A stretch of 60,442 nt of DNA, taken from the NCBI GenBank assembly GCA_937907425.1, contig CALCIE010000001.1, forward strand, positions 1 through 60,442. Direction: 5' to 3'. The notes beneath the pieces were generated by a model. That model did no database searches, was not told the DNA's origin, and was given only the letters and a program-made list of their open reading frames with translations. Made by a program: the position numbers and the translations under genes. Each line of letters opens with the position of its first letter. The first letter of the stretch is position 1. This document shows positions 12,901 through 20,047 of this stretch, one piece after another. Source of the DNA: ZC4RG42 sp003242425 (GTDB lineage: Bacteria > Pseudomonadota > Gammaproteobacteria > Burkholderiales > SG8-39).

Positions 12901-15900
12901 ACCGTGACGGACGCGCCCGCCGCGACGCTCCCCGCTCCGCCGCCGCCCACCGCCATCGTCATGATCTCGGCGCCGGATTCGGTCTTGACCTCGGTCGCGC
13001 CGCCGATTTCGTGCTCGCCGCCGTCGATCTCGGCCAGCACTGTGTTCGTCACCAGGTTCTCCGCCAGCGCGGCGCCGATGCTCGCGTTGCCCGCCCCGCC
13101 GACGTTACCCGCGAGCGACCAGATGCTGGCACGCGCACCGGCATGGTCGTTGCGCTCGGTCGCATGAACGTTCAACGAGGCCGCATTCACCTCGCCGCCA
13201 GCGAGCCGCGCAGTCGTGCTGTTGGCGATATGGTTGGCGGTAGCCGCGCCCATCACTGCGGCCTTGCCGGCACCGCCGCCGGCCGCGGCGGCGGATTTGA
13301 TTTCGGCGCCCGAATCGGCCTTGATGGCGACGGCACCGTCCAGGGTCACCGTGCTGTCGGCGACTTCCGCCTTGAGCTCGTTGCTGATGTCGTTCACCGA
13401 CACGGCGAAACCGGCGGCGACCTTGCCCGCGCCGGCGATGTTGCCCGCGAGGCTCCAGATCACCGAACCGTTGGCGCCGTCCGCTTTGCGGTCGGTCGCG
13501 TACACGTCCAACGCGCCGCTGCCGGCGCCGTCGGTGAGCGTCGTGTTGGTGACCGCCGCGATCGCGGATTTGGTGATGGTATTGATGGTGCTCGACAGGC
13601 CCGCCGCCGTGCCTTCCGCGCCCGATCCGCCCACGGCGATGGAATAGATCTCGCCGCCCGTCTCTGCCGCGACTTTGGTCTTGCCGCCCACGGTCAACGT
13701 GCTTTCGTCGACTGTGGCGGCGATGGTGTTGTCGATCTCGTTGACCGCGAAAGCGCCGCCCACCGCGGCGCTTCCGCTCGAGCCCATGACGTTGCCCGCG
13801 AGCGACCAGATCGAAGCGCGGTCATCCGTCTCGTCGTCGCGGTCGCGTGCGACGACGGAGGCACTGCCCGCCTCGACGGTACTGTCGGCGACGCGCGCGG
13901 TCACCGAGTCCTCGATGAGGTTGAAGGTCAGCGATCCGCCGACTGCGACCTTGTCCGAACCGGTGCCGGAAACCGCGATGGCGCGGATCGCGGAATCGGA
14001 ATAGGCGTCGAGCTTCAGCGCGCCGTTAAGATGGGTGTCGGCGTTCTCGACGACGGCGTGCGTGCCGCGCGCCGCTTGGTCGGGATCGTCCTCGTCGACG
14101 GTAGCGTTGAAGGCGACGGCCGCGCCGATGGCGGTGGAACCTTTGGTCCCCGACACACTGCCCGCACCCGACCAGATTTCCGTCGCGTCCCGCGCGACGA
14201 CGGTCAGCGTATCGCCCGTGACCGACGTCGGCACCTTGCCCGCAGCGCCCACTCGTGCCCCGACCTGCGTCGTGACGAGATTGACGACGCCGGAACCCAT
14301 ACCGGCGAACTTGTCGCTGCCCCACGCAAGGCCCGCGGCCGCGCCGATGATCGTGGCCGCGTCCTTCGCCTCGACTTCCACGTCCTTCGCGTTCACGGTC
14401 GCCGCTTCGATCACCGCGCCGTATTCGTTGCGCACCGTGTTACCGACGAAGGCAACGCCCGCCGCGTTTTCCCCGGCGCCTCCCGCGACGGCGACGCCGA
14501 TGACGAGTTCGCCGCCGTCCTGCTCGCCGAAGCGTGTGTCGGCGATGATCTGGCCCTCTTCCTCCGGCTCGGGCGCTTCGCCGCGATCGAGCGTGTATTC
14601 GGCGGTATCGCGCTTCGCGCCGATGATCGCGTCGAGCCTCGCCTCGCCCGCGACGCCCGAGGCAACCACACGCACATTGCCGTCCGCGTCGACCTCGGCG
14701 CCGTTGACGATCCCCGCCCTGACGGTGTTCGCGACGTCGTTGAAGACGAAGGCGCCGGCGAACTCCGTGCCGTCCTTGGCGTAGCCGCCCATCGCCGCTG
14801 CGCCGATCAGCTGGCTGGCGGACAGTGCGGAAACGTCGACTTCATCGACACCGCTGATCTTCCCGCTGTCGATCGTCGCGACAGTCTCGTTCTCCACCTG
14901 TGAGAAGCTGATCGCCCCCCCGACGCCGTACTTGCCGCCCGAGTTGACGGTGCCGCCGCCGGTGGCGATGCGCGAACGATCGTAGGCCGTCACCTCCACG
15001 CTGCCGCCGTCGGCGCCGGTGATGTCTGTGTCCAGCAGCTCCGCGCGCGTCTCGTTGACGGTCATGGTGAGCGAAACCGACCCAGCTGCGCTGCCCGCCT
15101 TCTCCTGATCCGCCGAAGCGTTGATCGCCAGCCCGAGGCCGGCCGAGATCGCATCGCCCGACGACAAGGCTTGCACGTCCACGTCGCCGGCGTGTTCGAT
15201 CGTGCTGTGGCGGATGCCGGCGTAGGTGCTGTTCTCCAACTGGTTGAACGCCACCGTGCCGGCGACGCCCACGCTGAAGTTGCTGCTCGGATTGTTGGCG
15301 CGCGCAAGCGCCCCCGCACCGGAAATGCTGTAGAAATCGGTGTCCGTCAACGCGCGCACGGTGACGTCCGTCTGTCCCGCCGCGTCGCGCCGCTTGACGG
15401 TCGTGCCCTCGACGTAGGCACGGGTGTCCATATCCGTGAGGTTGACCGTCGAAGAGCCCGAAACGCCGATCCCGAATTGCGGCTCGGTCGGCAGTTTTTC
15501 CATGCCGCCGTTGGGATCGGGCGTCCCTTCCTTGACGCGCAGGACGCCCGCCAGCTTGTTCAACCCCCACACGTTCTGCATCTTGTTGGCAGCCGAGTTG
15601 CGCAGGCTGTTGACGCCGTTCGTGACCCCGTCCTTCAGCTTGGTGAAGAAGCCCGGCTCGTTGTCGGCCGGATCGGAAGAAGAGGCCACTCCTCCGGCCG
15701 CGGCCAGCGCGCCGGCCTGGCCGTCGGTGACGGCTTTCACCTCCAACTCATCGGTGGTAACGCTTCCGGTGCCCTCGGTCTTCTTGTCCGTCTCGTCGAC
15801 GTCGCGGTTGTCGCCGATGTAGGCGCGCGTATCCGTATCGATGTCGTTGACGGCAATGGCGATACCGACGCCCGCCCCTTCCGCCGCGGCCAAGGCGCCG

Positions 15901-18900
15901 GCCGCCGTCCAGACTTCCATGCCCTGTGCTGCATCGAGCGACACCCGGTCGGCGGTTACGGTGGCGTCGTGGCTGATGGACGCGCTCACGGTGTTGTCGA
16001 TCGTGGTCATTGCCACGATGCCGTTGCCGGCGATATTGCCGCCCTGACCCGAAGTCGGACTGACCGAGATGACTTTGTCGTCGCTGTGCGCGTCCACGCG
16101 CACGCCGGCGGCGACGATCTGCGCAGCGCCGATGCCGGCCACGGCGCTGTTGTCGTAGTTGACCCAGTTGAACGCGCCGCCTACGGTGGTCGCGTCGTCT
16201 CCCCCGCCCATGCCGGGGTTGGGAATGAAGTTCAGGTTGCCGCCGACGTTGAGGCTCTCGGTCAGGGTGGTGGCGGAGACGGCAAGCGTGTCCTTCCACG
16301 TCCACTTGTCGTTGGCGCCGTCGATCTCGGTCGTCCAGGTCTTGGTCGCGCCGGCGTCCAGCGTGGTGATCTTCGCGCCGTCCGCGATCCAGGCACGCGC
16401 GTCATTGTCGACGTCGAAGATATTGACCGAACCGGCAAGCCCCAACTCCGAGGTGTTCGCCGTCGCGGATGCGAAGCTCGTTAGGATCTGGTTGACGATG
16501 CCCAAGTTGGGACTGATCTTGCCGATGATGCTGCTGAAGTCCTCCAGCTTGGTCCATTCTTCCGTAATGGGGAGCCTCACGTCGGCGCCCACGCCGACGC
16601 GATTGCCCGTCACTTGCGCGTCGTCGCCGATCGTGGCCTCGGCATCGAGGTCATAGAAACCCACCGCCACGGCGGCGCTCGCTGCGAACTCGGCGTCGCC
16701 GTCCTGCATCGTCGACTCCACGGCGGCAGTCGCGTTGTTGCGGATGCCGGACGCGTCGAGTCGCGCCAGCACCGCCACATCACCGCCGGTATTCAGCACA
16801 GCATCGTCGGCGATCGCCGCCGTGGCGTCCTGCTCGGTGATGTTGACGCTGACGGAGGAACCGAGCTTGACCGGACTGCCCGAAGTGCTGCCGGCTTTCT
16901 GATCGGCCCTGTCGGACGCCTGGTTGGACTTCCCCGCCGCCCAGCTTGCCGCCGCGCCGGCCGCATCGAGCGCGCCGAACACGACCTTGGACGCGATACC
17001 GTCGCCCGTCGTGGCCGCGGAAGAACTGCGGTTCTTCGAAGTCGCCGAATCCGCGATAACGGAGATCGCGCCTGCCGCCTCGACGTCCGCACCCAACGTC
17101 GCGCTCACAGCGGTGTCGATCTCCGACACCGCCACCGCCAATCCCACGACGCCGTTGCCGTTCGCCCATGCCCCCGCCGTCACCGCGAAGTCGTTCTCGT
17201 CCTTCGCCTTGAGCGACAGGCTGCCGGCGTCGATGTTCGCGCCTTGAGCGATCTCGGCGGAAGTCTCCACATCGACGTGTCCGATCGCCAGCGTAGTGGA
17301 GAAATAGGAACCGCTGTTGTCGGAAAAGGAATAGGCCGAGACATCGAGTGTGTTCTCGCTGCTCGCTTGTACGTTCAGCGCACCACCGGCCTTGATGCTC
17401 GCGCCGCTTGCAATCTCGGCCTTCGCCTCGCCCGTGAGCTCGCCGTACACGGCCGCCAACTGGCCCGGGGTGACGGCCAGGAATGTCGCCTGAATGGACG
17501 TCGCCGTGCGGGTCGAGGAGGAGGTGATGTTCACGTCGCCGCTGGCGACGATGTTCGCCCCGTTGGCAATGGTGACGGCCGAGTTCGCGTTCGCACCGAC
17601 GAGACCGACGTTGAATCCGGCCGCCATGCCGAGGATGGTGTCGAGCGCGGTGGTGACGATCCCTTCGACACTGGTCCACTCGGTGATCGCCTGCGCGTCG
17701 GACTTGATGGTGATGTTGCCGCCGTGCAAGGTGCCTGCGACCTTGATGCCGGCGCTCGCGTTCGCCAGACCGAAGGCTTGTTCGTCCTTGTGTACGGCCT
17801 CGAGGACGATGTCACCGGCCTTGAATTCGGAGCCTTCCTCGACGAAGGACAGGAGCCGGGCACCGGCCTGAATGTCGATGTTCGGCGCCTTGATGGTGAT
17901 GTTGCCCGAGTCGCCAGTTGACGCCGTCGCCAGGCTGTCCGGGTCCGCGTCCTCTTCCACCTGACGCGTATTGATCACCACATCGCCGAGGATCGTGATC
18001 TTCTCGTCGGCCGTGAAGGTCGCGTCGCCGCCGTGTTGGTACACGCTCTGCTCGATGACCAGCTCATCGGGATCGATGAGGAAATGCCCGTGCTGTCCGC
18101 GCTCCGAAGCGGTATCGACGGTGATGTTGCGGACCGTCACCTGCTTGTCCGCACTGAGCTCGATGAAGCCGCCCGCCCCCTGCCCGCGGCCGCGCGACAC
18201 CAGCACCGTGTCCTCCGCTCGCGCATTCCGGTCGCCCCAGACCAGAATGCCTCCGCCGTCCGCGTCCTCACCGCTTGCCGTCGCATCAAGGCGCGCGCCG
18301 GAGAGCCGTACATCGTTCTGCGCCGTGACCAGAATGCCGCCGCTCGAACCGCCGCCCACCCCATCGGCACGCAGGCTGCCGGCAATATCGATATCACCCT
18401 TGGAGACGATGTGAATGGCTCCGCCAGACTCCACCATCTCCACCTCGGCGCCGTCCCCGAGGTTCACGGCAATCGCCGCTGCCGCCGCATCGCCGCTCAC
18501 CAGATGCGCGCCCGCATCGACCGTCACTTGCGCACCCTGCAACGCGATCCCGCCAGGCGCGTTCACCTTGCCCCGAATGGTGATCAACCCCTCCGGCGAC
18601 TGCGGCGCATTGCCCGACAGCAGCCGATCGACCGCAGCATCGCTGATGTTGCCGCCCGCATCGATCAGCTGATTCATGAACGCAGCCGTCGGCGTCGACA
18701 CCGTCAGCTTGCCGACGTTGACCACCCCGCCCTCGCCCACCACGAATCCCTGCGGACTGGCGAAGAAGACGTTGCCGCCGATCTTGCCGCTCGCATAAAG
18801 ACTGTTGAGCGTGCCGTGAATCTGGGCCTTGCTGTCGACCAGGTTGATGAGGTTCTGCGTGCCGGCCGGCAGGTGCAGGTTGGCAATATGCCCGTTGTTG

Positions 18901-19202
18901 ACGACGAACTGGCTGAAGGCGTTGAAGGCGTTGACGCCGCGCGTGGTGGCGGTGTGCACATCGGTCACGACGCCGTTGGCCGTGACGGTGGTGGCAGTGC
19001 GCCCGTTGGGAACGATCTGCGCGGCTGCGGGGTGGGCTAGGCCCGCCCCCAGGGCAAGCGCAACCAGGTGCGCGATGGGCTTGCGGTTGGGAATCCAGTC
19101 CGCACTCAAGCAACGTTTGCGGCGAAACTCCTCGCGCAGAGCGTGCGAGCGCGTTTCGCGCGTGTGGCTGAGTCGGGTACCGCTGTGTGCATTCTTCTTC
19201 AT
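1..19202 (-). CDS. Giant LktA-type filamentous adhesin (3' end outside window)
   Basis: Secreted, repeat-rich beta-helical adhesin, at least 6400 residues. ATG at 19202; the same frame is open to the left edge. The N-terminus has a long basic extension of about 45 residues, a hydrophobic core and an AAA-Q cleavage-like site near residue 62, as in extended signal peptides of type V-secreted proteins. Residues about 65-300 resemble the TPS/haemagglutination domain (GGNVFFASPQGFVVGEGG, NVGKLTVSTPT). The rest is Gly/Ala/Thr/Val/Asp-rich beta-solenoid sequence with several repeat families, a predicted helical Gln/Glu/Arg-rich stretch near 5250-5400, charged insertions near 2500-2860, 6740-6990, 8240-8460 and 11830-11960, and a Cys pair (Cys5202, Cys5210). 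Family knowledge: annotated as leukotoxin LktA family filamentous adhesins. No TpsB transporter gene lies in the window, so the export route is unproven. It follows the SapC gene by 107 bp. Confidence 0.88.
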   Translation of the reverse strand, partial: MKKNAHSGTRLSHTRETRSHALREEFRRKRCLSADWIPNRKPIAHLVALALGAGLAHPAAAQIVPNGRTATTVTANGVVTDVHTATTRGVNAFNAFSQFVVNNGHIANLHLPAGTQNLINLVDSKAQIHGTLNSLYASGKIGGNVFFASPQGFVVGEGGVVNVGKLTVSTPTAAFMNQLIDAGGNISDAAVDRLLSGNAPQSPEGLITIRGKVNAPGGIALQGAQVTVDAGAHLVSGDAAAAAIAVNLGDGAEVEMVESGGAIHIVSKGDIDIAGSLRADGVGGGSSGGILVTAQNDVRLSGARLDATASGEDADGGGILVWGDRNARAEDTVLVSRGRGQGAGGFIELSADKQVTVRNITVDTASERGQHGHFLIDPDELVIEQSVYQHGGDATFTADEKITILGDVVINTRQVEEDADPDSLATASTGDSGNITIKAPNIDIQAGARLLSFVEEGSEFKAGDIVLEAVHKDEQAFGLANASAGIKVAGTLHGGNITIKSDAQAITEWTSVEGIVTTALDTILGMAAGFNVGLVGANANSAVTIANGANIVASGDVNITSSSTRTATSIQATFLAVTPGQLAAVYGELTGEAKAEIASGASIKAGGALNVQASSENTLDVSAYSFSDNSGSYFSTTLAIGHVDVETSAEIAQGANIDAGSLSLKAKDENDFAVTAGAWANGNGVVGLAVAVSEIDTAVSATLGADVEAAGAISVIADSATSKNRSSSAATTGDGIASKVVFGALDAAGAAASWAAGKSNQASDRADQKAGSTSGSPVKLGSSVSVNITEQDATAAIADDAVLNTGGDVAVLARLDASGIRNNATAAVESTMQDGDAEFAASAAVAVGFYDLDAEATIGDDAQVTGNRVGVGADVRLPITEEWTKLEDFSSIIGKISPNLGIVNQILTSFASATANTSELGLAGSVNIFDVDNDARAWIADGAKITTLDAGATKTWTTEIDGANDKWTWKDTLAVSATTLTESLNVGGNLNFIPNPGMGGGDDATTVGGAFNWVNYDNSAVAGIGAAQIVAAGVRVDAHSDDKVISVSPTSGQGGNIAGNGIVAMTTIDNTVSASISHDATVTADRVSLDAAQGMEVWTAAGALAAAEGAGVGIAIAVNDIDTDTRAYIGDNRDVDETDKKTEGTGSVTTDELEVKAVTDGQAGALAAAGGVASSSDPADNEPGFFTKLKDGVTNGVNSLRNSAANKMQNVWGLNKLAGVLRVKEGTPDPNGGMEKLPTEPQFGIGVSGSSTVNLTDMDTRAYVEGTTVKRRDAAGQTDVTVRALTDTDFYSISGAGALARANNPSSNFSVGVAGTVAFNQLENSTYAGIRHSTIEHAGDVDVQALSSGDAISAGLGLAINASADQEKAGSAAGSVSLTMTVNETRAELLDTDITGADGGSVEVTAYDRSRIATGGGTVNSGGKYGVGGAISFSQVENETVATIDSGKISGVDEVDVSALSASQLIGAAAMGGYAKDGTEFAGAFVFNDVANTVRAGIVNGAEVDADGNVRVVASGVAGEARLDAIIGAKRDTAEYTLDRGEAPEPEEEGQIIADTRFGEQDGGELVIGVAVAGGAGENAAGVAFVGNTVRNEYGAVIEAATVNAKDVEVEAKDAATIIGAAAGLAWGSDKFAGMGSGVVNLVTTQVGARVGAAGKVPTSVTGDTLTVVARDATEIWSGAGSVSGTKGSTAIGAAVAFNATVDEDDPDQAARGTHAVVENADTHLNGALKLDAYSDSAIRAIAVSGTGSDKVAVGGSLTFNLIEDSVTARVADSTVEAGSASVVARDRDDETDDRASIWSLAGNVMGSSGSAAVGGAFAVNEIDNTIAATVDESTLTVGGKTKVAAETGGEIYSIAVGGSGAEGTAAGLSSTINTITKSAIAAVTNTTLTDGAGSGALDVYATDRKADGANGSVIWSLAGNIAGAGKVAAGFAVSVNDISNELKAEVADSTVTLDGAVAIKADSGAEIKSAAAAGGGAGKAAVMGAATANHIANSTTARLAGGEVNAASLNVHATERNDHAGARASIWSLAGNVGGAGNASIGAALAENLVTNTVLAEIDGGEHEIGGATEVKTESGAEIMTMAVGGGGAGSVAAGASVTVNTITNEAIARVQNAVLTDGAGNAGSLSVTASDRLPDEAADLTNSGTRIWSLAGNAQGAGTTAVGGAAAVNTVSNTLAAEVNDSTVDVGGAVKVDADSATEIKTIAVAGGGSGTAAVMGSIAVSTIANTVQAVVDGGELHASRLDVRAAERDDDTGNRTSIMAVAGNVQGAGTAAVGAAIVVNTIIDTLEAGVYGVDELVVTGDTTIAAESGAEIYSAAVGGGGAGTAAVGASLVANTIARTATATLANSNLTDGAGNAGRLTVRAHDRFADGSNGSRIWSLAGNVQGAGTAAVGGAFAINTITNGDAASDAAGRISSSDLRALAEGEQAFDEETFEVPGLLDTFEGADKPAETDWSEIDPDKTSVLAAQIIDSDVDIGGAVRVDTDLGSDIKSAAVAGGGAGAAAVMGSVTVNTIASTSRALIQGGSIRAGDVHVEARERGDGSDALNARSSIASLAGAVSGSGTATVNIAVAVNTIANTLEATIDGSTVETGGAVDVEAAPGAEIFSAAVGGGGTGGGAVSGSVTVNTITNEAVATVRNADIRANNVHVRAIDRIDAGGLVPPSLETIFTSAPDSILTPAGTSIISVAGNASGAGAAAVGGSVSVNTISNTLAADIIDSSVDASGAVNVEADAGSEIVSAAFTGNGAGGASVFGATAVNTIVNTSRAKVEGGSVQAADLSIEARERDEDHRSLIWAGAGSGGGAGAAAVGGSTVVNTVVNDLEATLDGADVNVGGDVSVETKAGVEIRALTFSVGGAGTAAVTGSMTVNTIANRSVASVANATIGSGGLYVRATDEMEDGSAGSSIWSAAGNAGGAGAAAVGAAAASNTVTNTLAATVEASQLSVSETTVVEALEHVEILTASADGAGAGAAAVGGSASVNNIANTVEAGIRDSSNDRTTNNTAISARDESSIDAIAGTIRGAGGVGLGAATSINRIGSTVDAYLSGHQGGAYYDARNVVVNADSAASIRTLAAGVAGGGAGGVAGSVSTNILETEVSAHIDDGAKVRAQNNVGVLAQNEDKIEVAAGAAGIGFGVVGAAGSVVVNLIDSRTLAYISGAGTQVIGLARNADDALSVHNGALKNTPNVGATPDEDSFAWYDLEGAKKNVTGVAVNAFSTQQVGSVAVTGGGSVMGAGIAGTSDVHLLSGETKAYMDGGATVNGDNTGAGAGQDVDILSASHSYVSSFATGAAVGAGGLGGALSSTTIDRATSAYADQAALQASNAVQVRAQSGQGVQALGISLGGGVAGGAGMGVVAILDGTTEAYLEDSTVNSATLDVAAESRSGVNLVGGSAAAGAGTVGAAVAVAISDSTTRAAIYGGAVNVDGRVAVEAGSVTDFWNLAVSGSVAGIGFNGMAAVNIVGNTTEAIVSGADIEAGSATVAAEDEVNVRSYGGALTAGLNALGAAADVTVVQSRVAAEVLNSTLDVANALQVSAASDVDVEHVAASAGLGIGAGLSGSASLILLGNGSSGEAMAELDKGGNGILSRVYELSEGEKLSHANADGLSADQKQAFADVDNNENVLASRGHFENGGLDRVGDVAESLTSAEADRVNTAAGYDVEKHFENGDADVTRAGIGGGQIVAGSVEVEAIDRTRTSNLAGAASLGLGTLGVGGGVAITRVYNDVQAVLAANSLGTGSASVTARALDGDGTAAHALGVAGGAGPVGLGAAWADAYVENAVLANVGGVMIVNDDPDNPDDTVSVYAEDATSAIAESMGAAAGAGAVGVSVAMAEKSSAVSAVAGGTLAGADALDVAALSRGGVQSKSTAASGGLAAAGTGAGADAFDRSVVRAYVAANANIDADALNVEATANPQTRAEALGVAVSAGIGIGASVAKAESETDVAAYIGNGARIVTESLGVVAGSVRPDSGQTAYAKAIGGSGGFLFGANATVADAASTNTVLSYVHKGATVTTAGSVSVSASNTSEQDAEAFGIAAGLVAVGANIANARSNSTVEARFDGKLEGMPMVRVYDYVNQEYVYIPLAEFAGDTADAQLRIFTDSEGVQWVQYQEPVSGKYRYATLAAYNIANPMPDNEDNTGKPVEEHVAPDGYKHPVMVFVTQDLKVTAAGEDDNYAKAIAGSGGVVAGHAATAGTTNNSRTIASLQNEGSPDTIRASNVVVDAAHIARFNAEVDSVNAAVLGASGAMARHTVNTDTDAVIGAGAKIEAHDVTVKATDTIRKDWLSDYNVRAAGGGVVSGAAAGSVTNVTQSTDAIVGTGAALKVVGSRNVDHNFDIAAINDFEIRDKVKLDTGGAINVTLTESEVNVTDSQANVTVQDNAELDSVVGMNLYAITHGRADAQANAKTYGVAGVAEGDSRARVTASQTITVGGNASLRADGEIRLGAGRTPDGTPNDIFAIAQTDIWNKAAAPITVIDAGGRVNETAKIDIAAGAKVRGVTDITLLAEKGVIGGSGRYVGMDMYRKAAQEAANAVGSLVGGGESSWALQGGNSTTNGSSSVVVNGLVESGIQNEQYLIIGWDKDAQTHYIRSVSDEGITYTVTETTLAQGVQQRLDQLYALRTEHAGNNDAVTAYNLEIQRLEQQLRELTGEGGPDYITRDVVVGLIDVAPILAAAGNIRIEGDRLIGDGRLVSPGDAKIEVVNETPYFLRVSDLIIPDHPGGLIRFNGSTVTDKASINALNPGGSGANFQQVVTGANSPEPSIVVRNTFDPDAPGGGAPAGTVAPDIYIDGNVRNLQGTVTVQAVKGSVIADGLINAKTINLAAGRDFVLGYTEGFRHIGGSPEALWGEDIPLFGSITRGIETGLFVIQGDQIGINLGGAFIPVSSRAPKDGKGALIAGNNVYVSGRYLNINGTIQSGLPDWTLNIGNLDVQIALAEATYASRLAAGNADPYVKLADFWSDSDPNKLANKVTAWWNAKEDRIELDGIKVEGGYMELFGQIINTGGGHLKVLDGYGKIQINNTSGRDIVVRTLDVGNDIEGTIKITDLGKRISGDKPLTTVYKRIGNDITVWDNVTVDEYGNPTRLVQTYADTRTLSAAQGYQPEPGLRYYWVTGETFTDYEKFREKKASKTFFDLFPLDALFPANYSYSNPTWTWSNTGRSLAEGQYLKDLGSTQYNGYDFSRSSVTTSGWEYGEIVKWDKCTERFLGGCVERTYYAEQTRWRGSKTFYTHSVAADYAIPISFIGHDNGAINVSSNAGVLLSGPINNNGTTTLTAGTVIERLSDEAFITTKDLTLTAGKGIGTDTKRGALEGINMDLTGTLDANTTSGDIVLRDTAGDLTVHRITTGSGNVDVAAQNNLYTSGAANTLIKGNEITLRVDNGSIGKSDAAVNIDTGAGDKGLFTASAANGIYVKETDGDLRLNTVYANGDVYIEAVNGNIIDGNRNDVRDTRAEEELLALWDAMALTGPEAEAAAERGLEAYARGKEQEYQQYWKMRNARPDGNGGWIADAYDENFSFAFSAEERNLLKLQNGLSDAQIAEIETQKTADYKRLHAEFGSGSYDPDFQYVLTAAERAELLEGSSWTTNQLKYAVSKGAFSGTGDTEMRIETANVKGNNVTLVANNGGIGRTLADDVIIDLSGGITSLTEAQLLALASAERDDVSFEGPDGKIIRIVQRDDLDVETTAGGITALAKNEIFLGGEKDINVTDVRSPVIRIKAGESIIDTQAGTPAIRGEEVILEASNGSLGSAANPLDVAITGKFTARAQQDINLVQHNGGVLIDRFHAGGDLTLNVLNGGIAQLNSTGVTFTGRNVNLITQGGVGTASDAITVQHGPGGSLRATTGGDLYITGESLALGTSDVGGKIGVTTIVDTLSFVGDVQSVGNAAYTAYTNVLFADGVKVGSTAGSVQISADDVTMGDGSQLEAGEAVRITAGGDVHVAQIAARGADGDAMRIDAQGAIRGAPGNALKATGAGANVVLRAGQGIGTAAQAVGVRAPKLDTVTTNGDVHLHLLADTQASQVLAGNGAIGIEADGNLGFTSIRGENDATLEVAGVLSGATLESTAGSVAVAAGGADLGLVQAAGSVSVTTGGDLAIDEVIAGTTLTVDVGGDVTLGTATSSGDQTLYAAGLLEAGTLTSQAGSIYVGEALKRTGSADITAATAAGAFVTYTSGDQTLGKVSTDGDQSLNVGGNLVYTKLEGEGDLRVTVTGHVDGQDADFDGDATVNVSSAALEHLQTGGSASVTTAGDLTIEEVIAGTTLTIDADNATIVSGAAGTTASVATGNDLTIDALAAAGRMTLDVGGDLMYVTLSGGENLVATVDGHIQGQDADFTGNADIEAGSASLERLQTGGSTVIATAGDLTIEEVISGTTLTVDVGGDATLGTATSGGDQTLYAAGLLE
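10450..14200. repeat. Array of about 115-120-residue units in the adhesin (IWSLAGN motif)
   Basis: A block of diverged units recurs about every 340-366 bp. The word GACCAGAT, which is antisense to codons for Ile-Trp-Ser, lies at 10474, 12061, 12751, 13117, 13804 and 14170, with degenerate equivalents between them (near 10810, 11140, 11530, 12412 and 13453). Each unit reads roughly (S/R)IWSLAGN-GAG-AAVGGA-VNTI-N. A second motif, AEIKSAAVAGGGAGTAAVMG, alternates with it. The pattern fits stacked beta-helix turns. Confidence 0.75.
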
Positions 19203-19309
19203 TGTTGCACCCACCCCTCCGCCGCCCTTGGTGCACGGCGGTTCTTGAACGTGTTGCGGTCGAACGCGGCCGGCGGCCGGCGTTCTTCTTTACAGACTGG
19301 GAGAATCCC

Positions 19310-20047
19310 TCAAGCTGCTTTGGCGAGACGGCGATTGAGCCGCCTGGAGAGCCGCTGGACGTTGCGCAGCGAAGCCAAGTGCGCGTACACCCAGCCGAGT
19401 TCGCCGAGCCGGAACAGCTCCAGGAGCTTGGCGTCCTCGAGGGTCATCAGCTTGACTTCGTCCACGATCTGCAGGCCTTGCAGCGCCAGCGGTTCGGTGC
19501 CTTCGGGAACGACCTGGAGGGTGATTTCCTTGAGCAGGCCCGCCGCCTTGAGGCGTTGCGTGAACTCGCGCGTACGCCTCATGTGGCCCTGGAATTCGCT
19601 CAGGAGATCGATATTGCGGCACAGGTAATCGCTTTCCCGGCCATCGTCGTTGAAGAGCGGCTCGCCCCCGGACTTGGCGATGGCGGGGGAAGCTTCGTCG
19701 ATACAAACCAGGTAGTCGCTGTTTTCGGCGTTCCCGCGCGCGAGGACGAAGGGATAGCAGCGGACGAACACCGGAACGTAGTCGCCATCCCATTGCCTGC
19801 CCTTCTCGATGAACAGGTTCTCGCTCTGCCGCAGGCCGAGCAGCGCCACCGGCGCGATGTCGTCGCCCTGGCCGGCGAAGACAATGGGATAGTCTTTTTG
19901 GGCGTCGTAGAATTCCGCTGCAGCGAGCGGAACGGAATTGGTATTCGCAGCGAAACCGAAGTCGCTCGCGGTGGGTTTTACCCGAAGATTCTTGTGCGCC
20001 TCGCGGTTGAGCGGGACGGGATTCTGGTAGAACAACAGGCTCGCCAC
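19310..20047 (-). CDS. SapC family protein
   Basis: 245 residues, GTG start preceded by GGGAG at good spacing. The sequence matches the SapC family from its N-terminus (YQNPVPLNREAHKNLRVKP, NSVPLAAAEF, YPIVFAGQG) to the C-terminal LLEITLQ/LM-like segment. No signal peptide or membrane segment is evident. The family is named after a Campylobacter S-layer-associated gene, and its biochemical role is not established. It lies directly upstream of the giant adhesin on the same strand, 107 bp apart, with only an imperfect GC hairpin (19263-19284) lacking a U tract between them, so co-transcription is plausible. A role in making or exporting the adhesin is inference. Confidence 0.85.
   Translation of the reverse strand: MASLLFYQNPVPLNREAHKNLRVKPTASDFGFAANTNSVPLAAAEFYDAQKDYPIVFAGQGDDIAPVALLGLRQSENLFIEKGRQWDGDYVPVFVRCYPFVLARGNAENSDYLVCIDEASPAIAKSGGEPLFNDDGRESDYLCRNIDLLSEFQGHMRRTREFTQRLKAAGLLKEITLQVVPEGTEPLALQGLQIVDEVKLMTLEDAKLLELFRLGELGWVYAHLASLRNVQRLSRRLNRRLAKAA

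Noticed and set aside
1..14200. Repeated blocks considered as a CRISPR array
   Set aside because: Periods are 336-804 bp and divisible by three, there are no short identical repeats with unique spacers, and no cas genes are nearby.
1563..18000. Several open frames of 300-1090 codons on the plus strand across the adhesin
   Set aside because: They lie in antisense frames of the adhesin, are made of repeated Arg/Val/Asp or Pro/Ala/Ser strings, and none has a ribosome site or family match. The minus-strand frame carries the signal peptide and TPS motifs.
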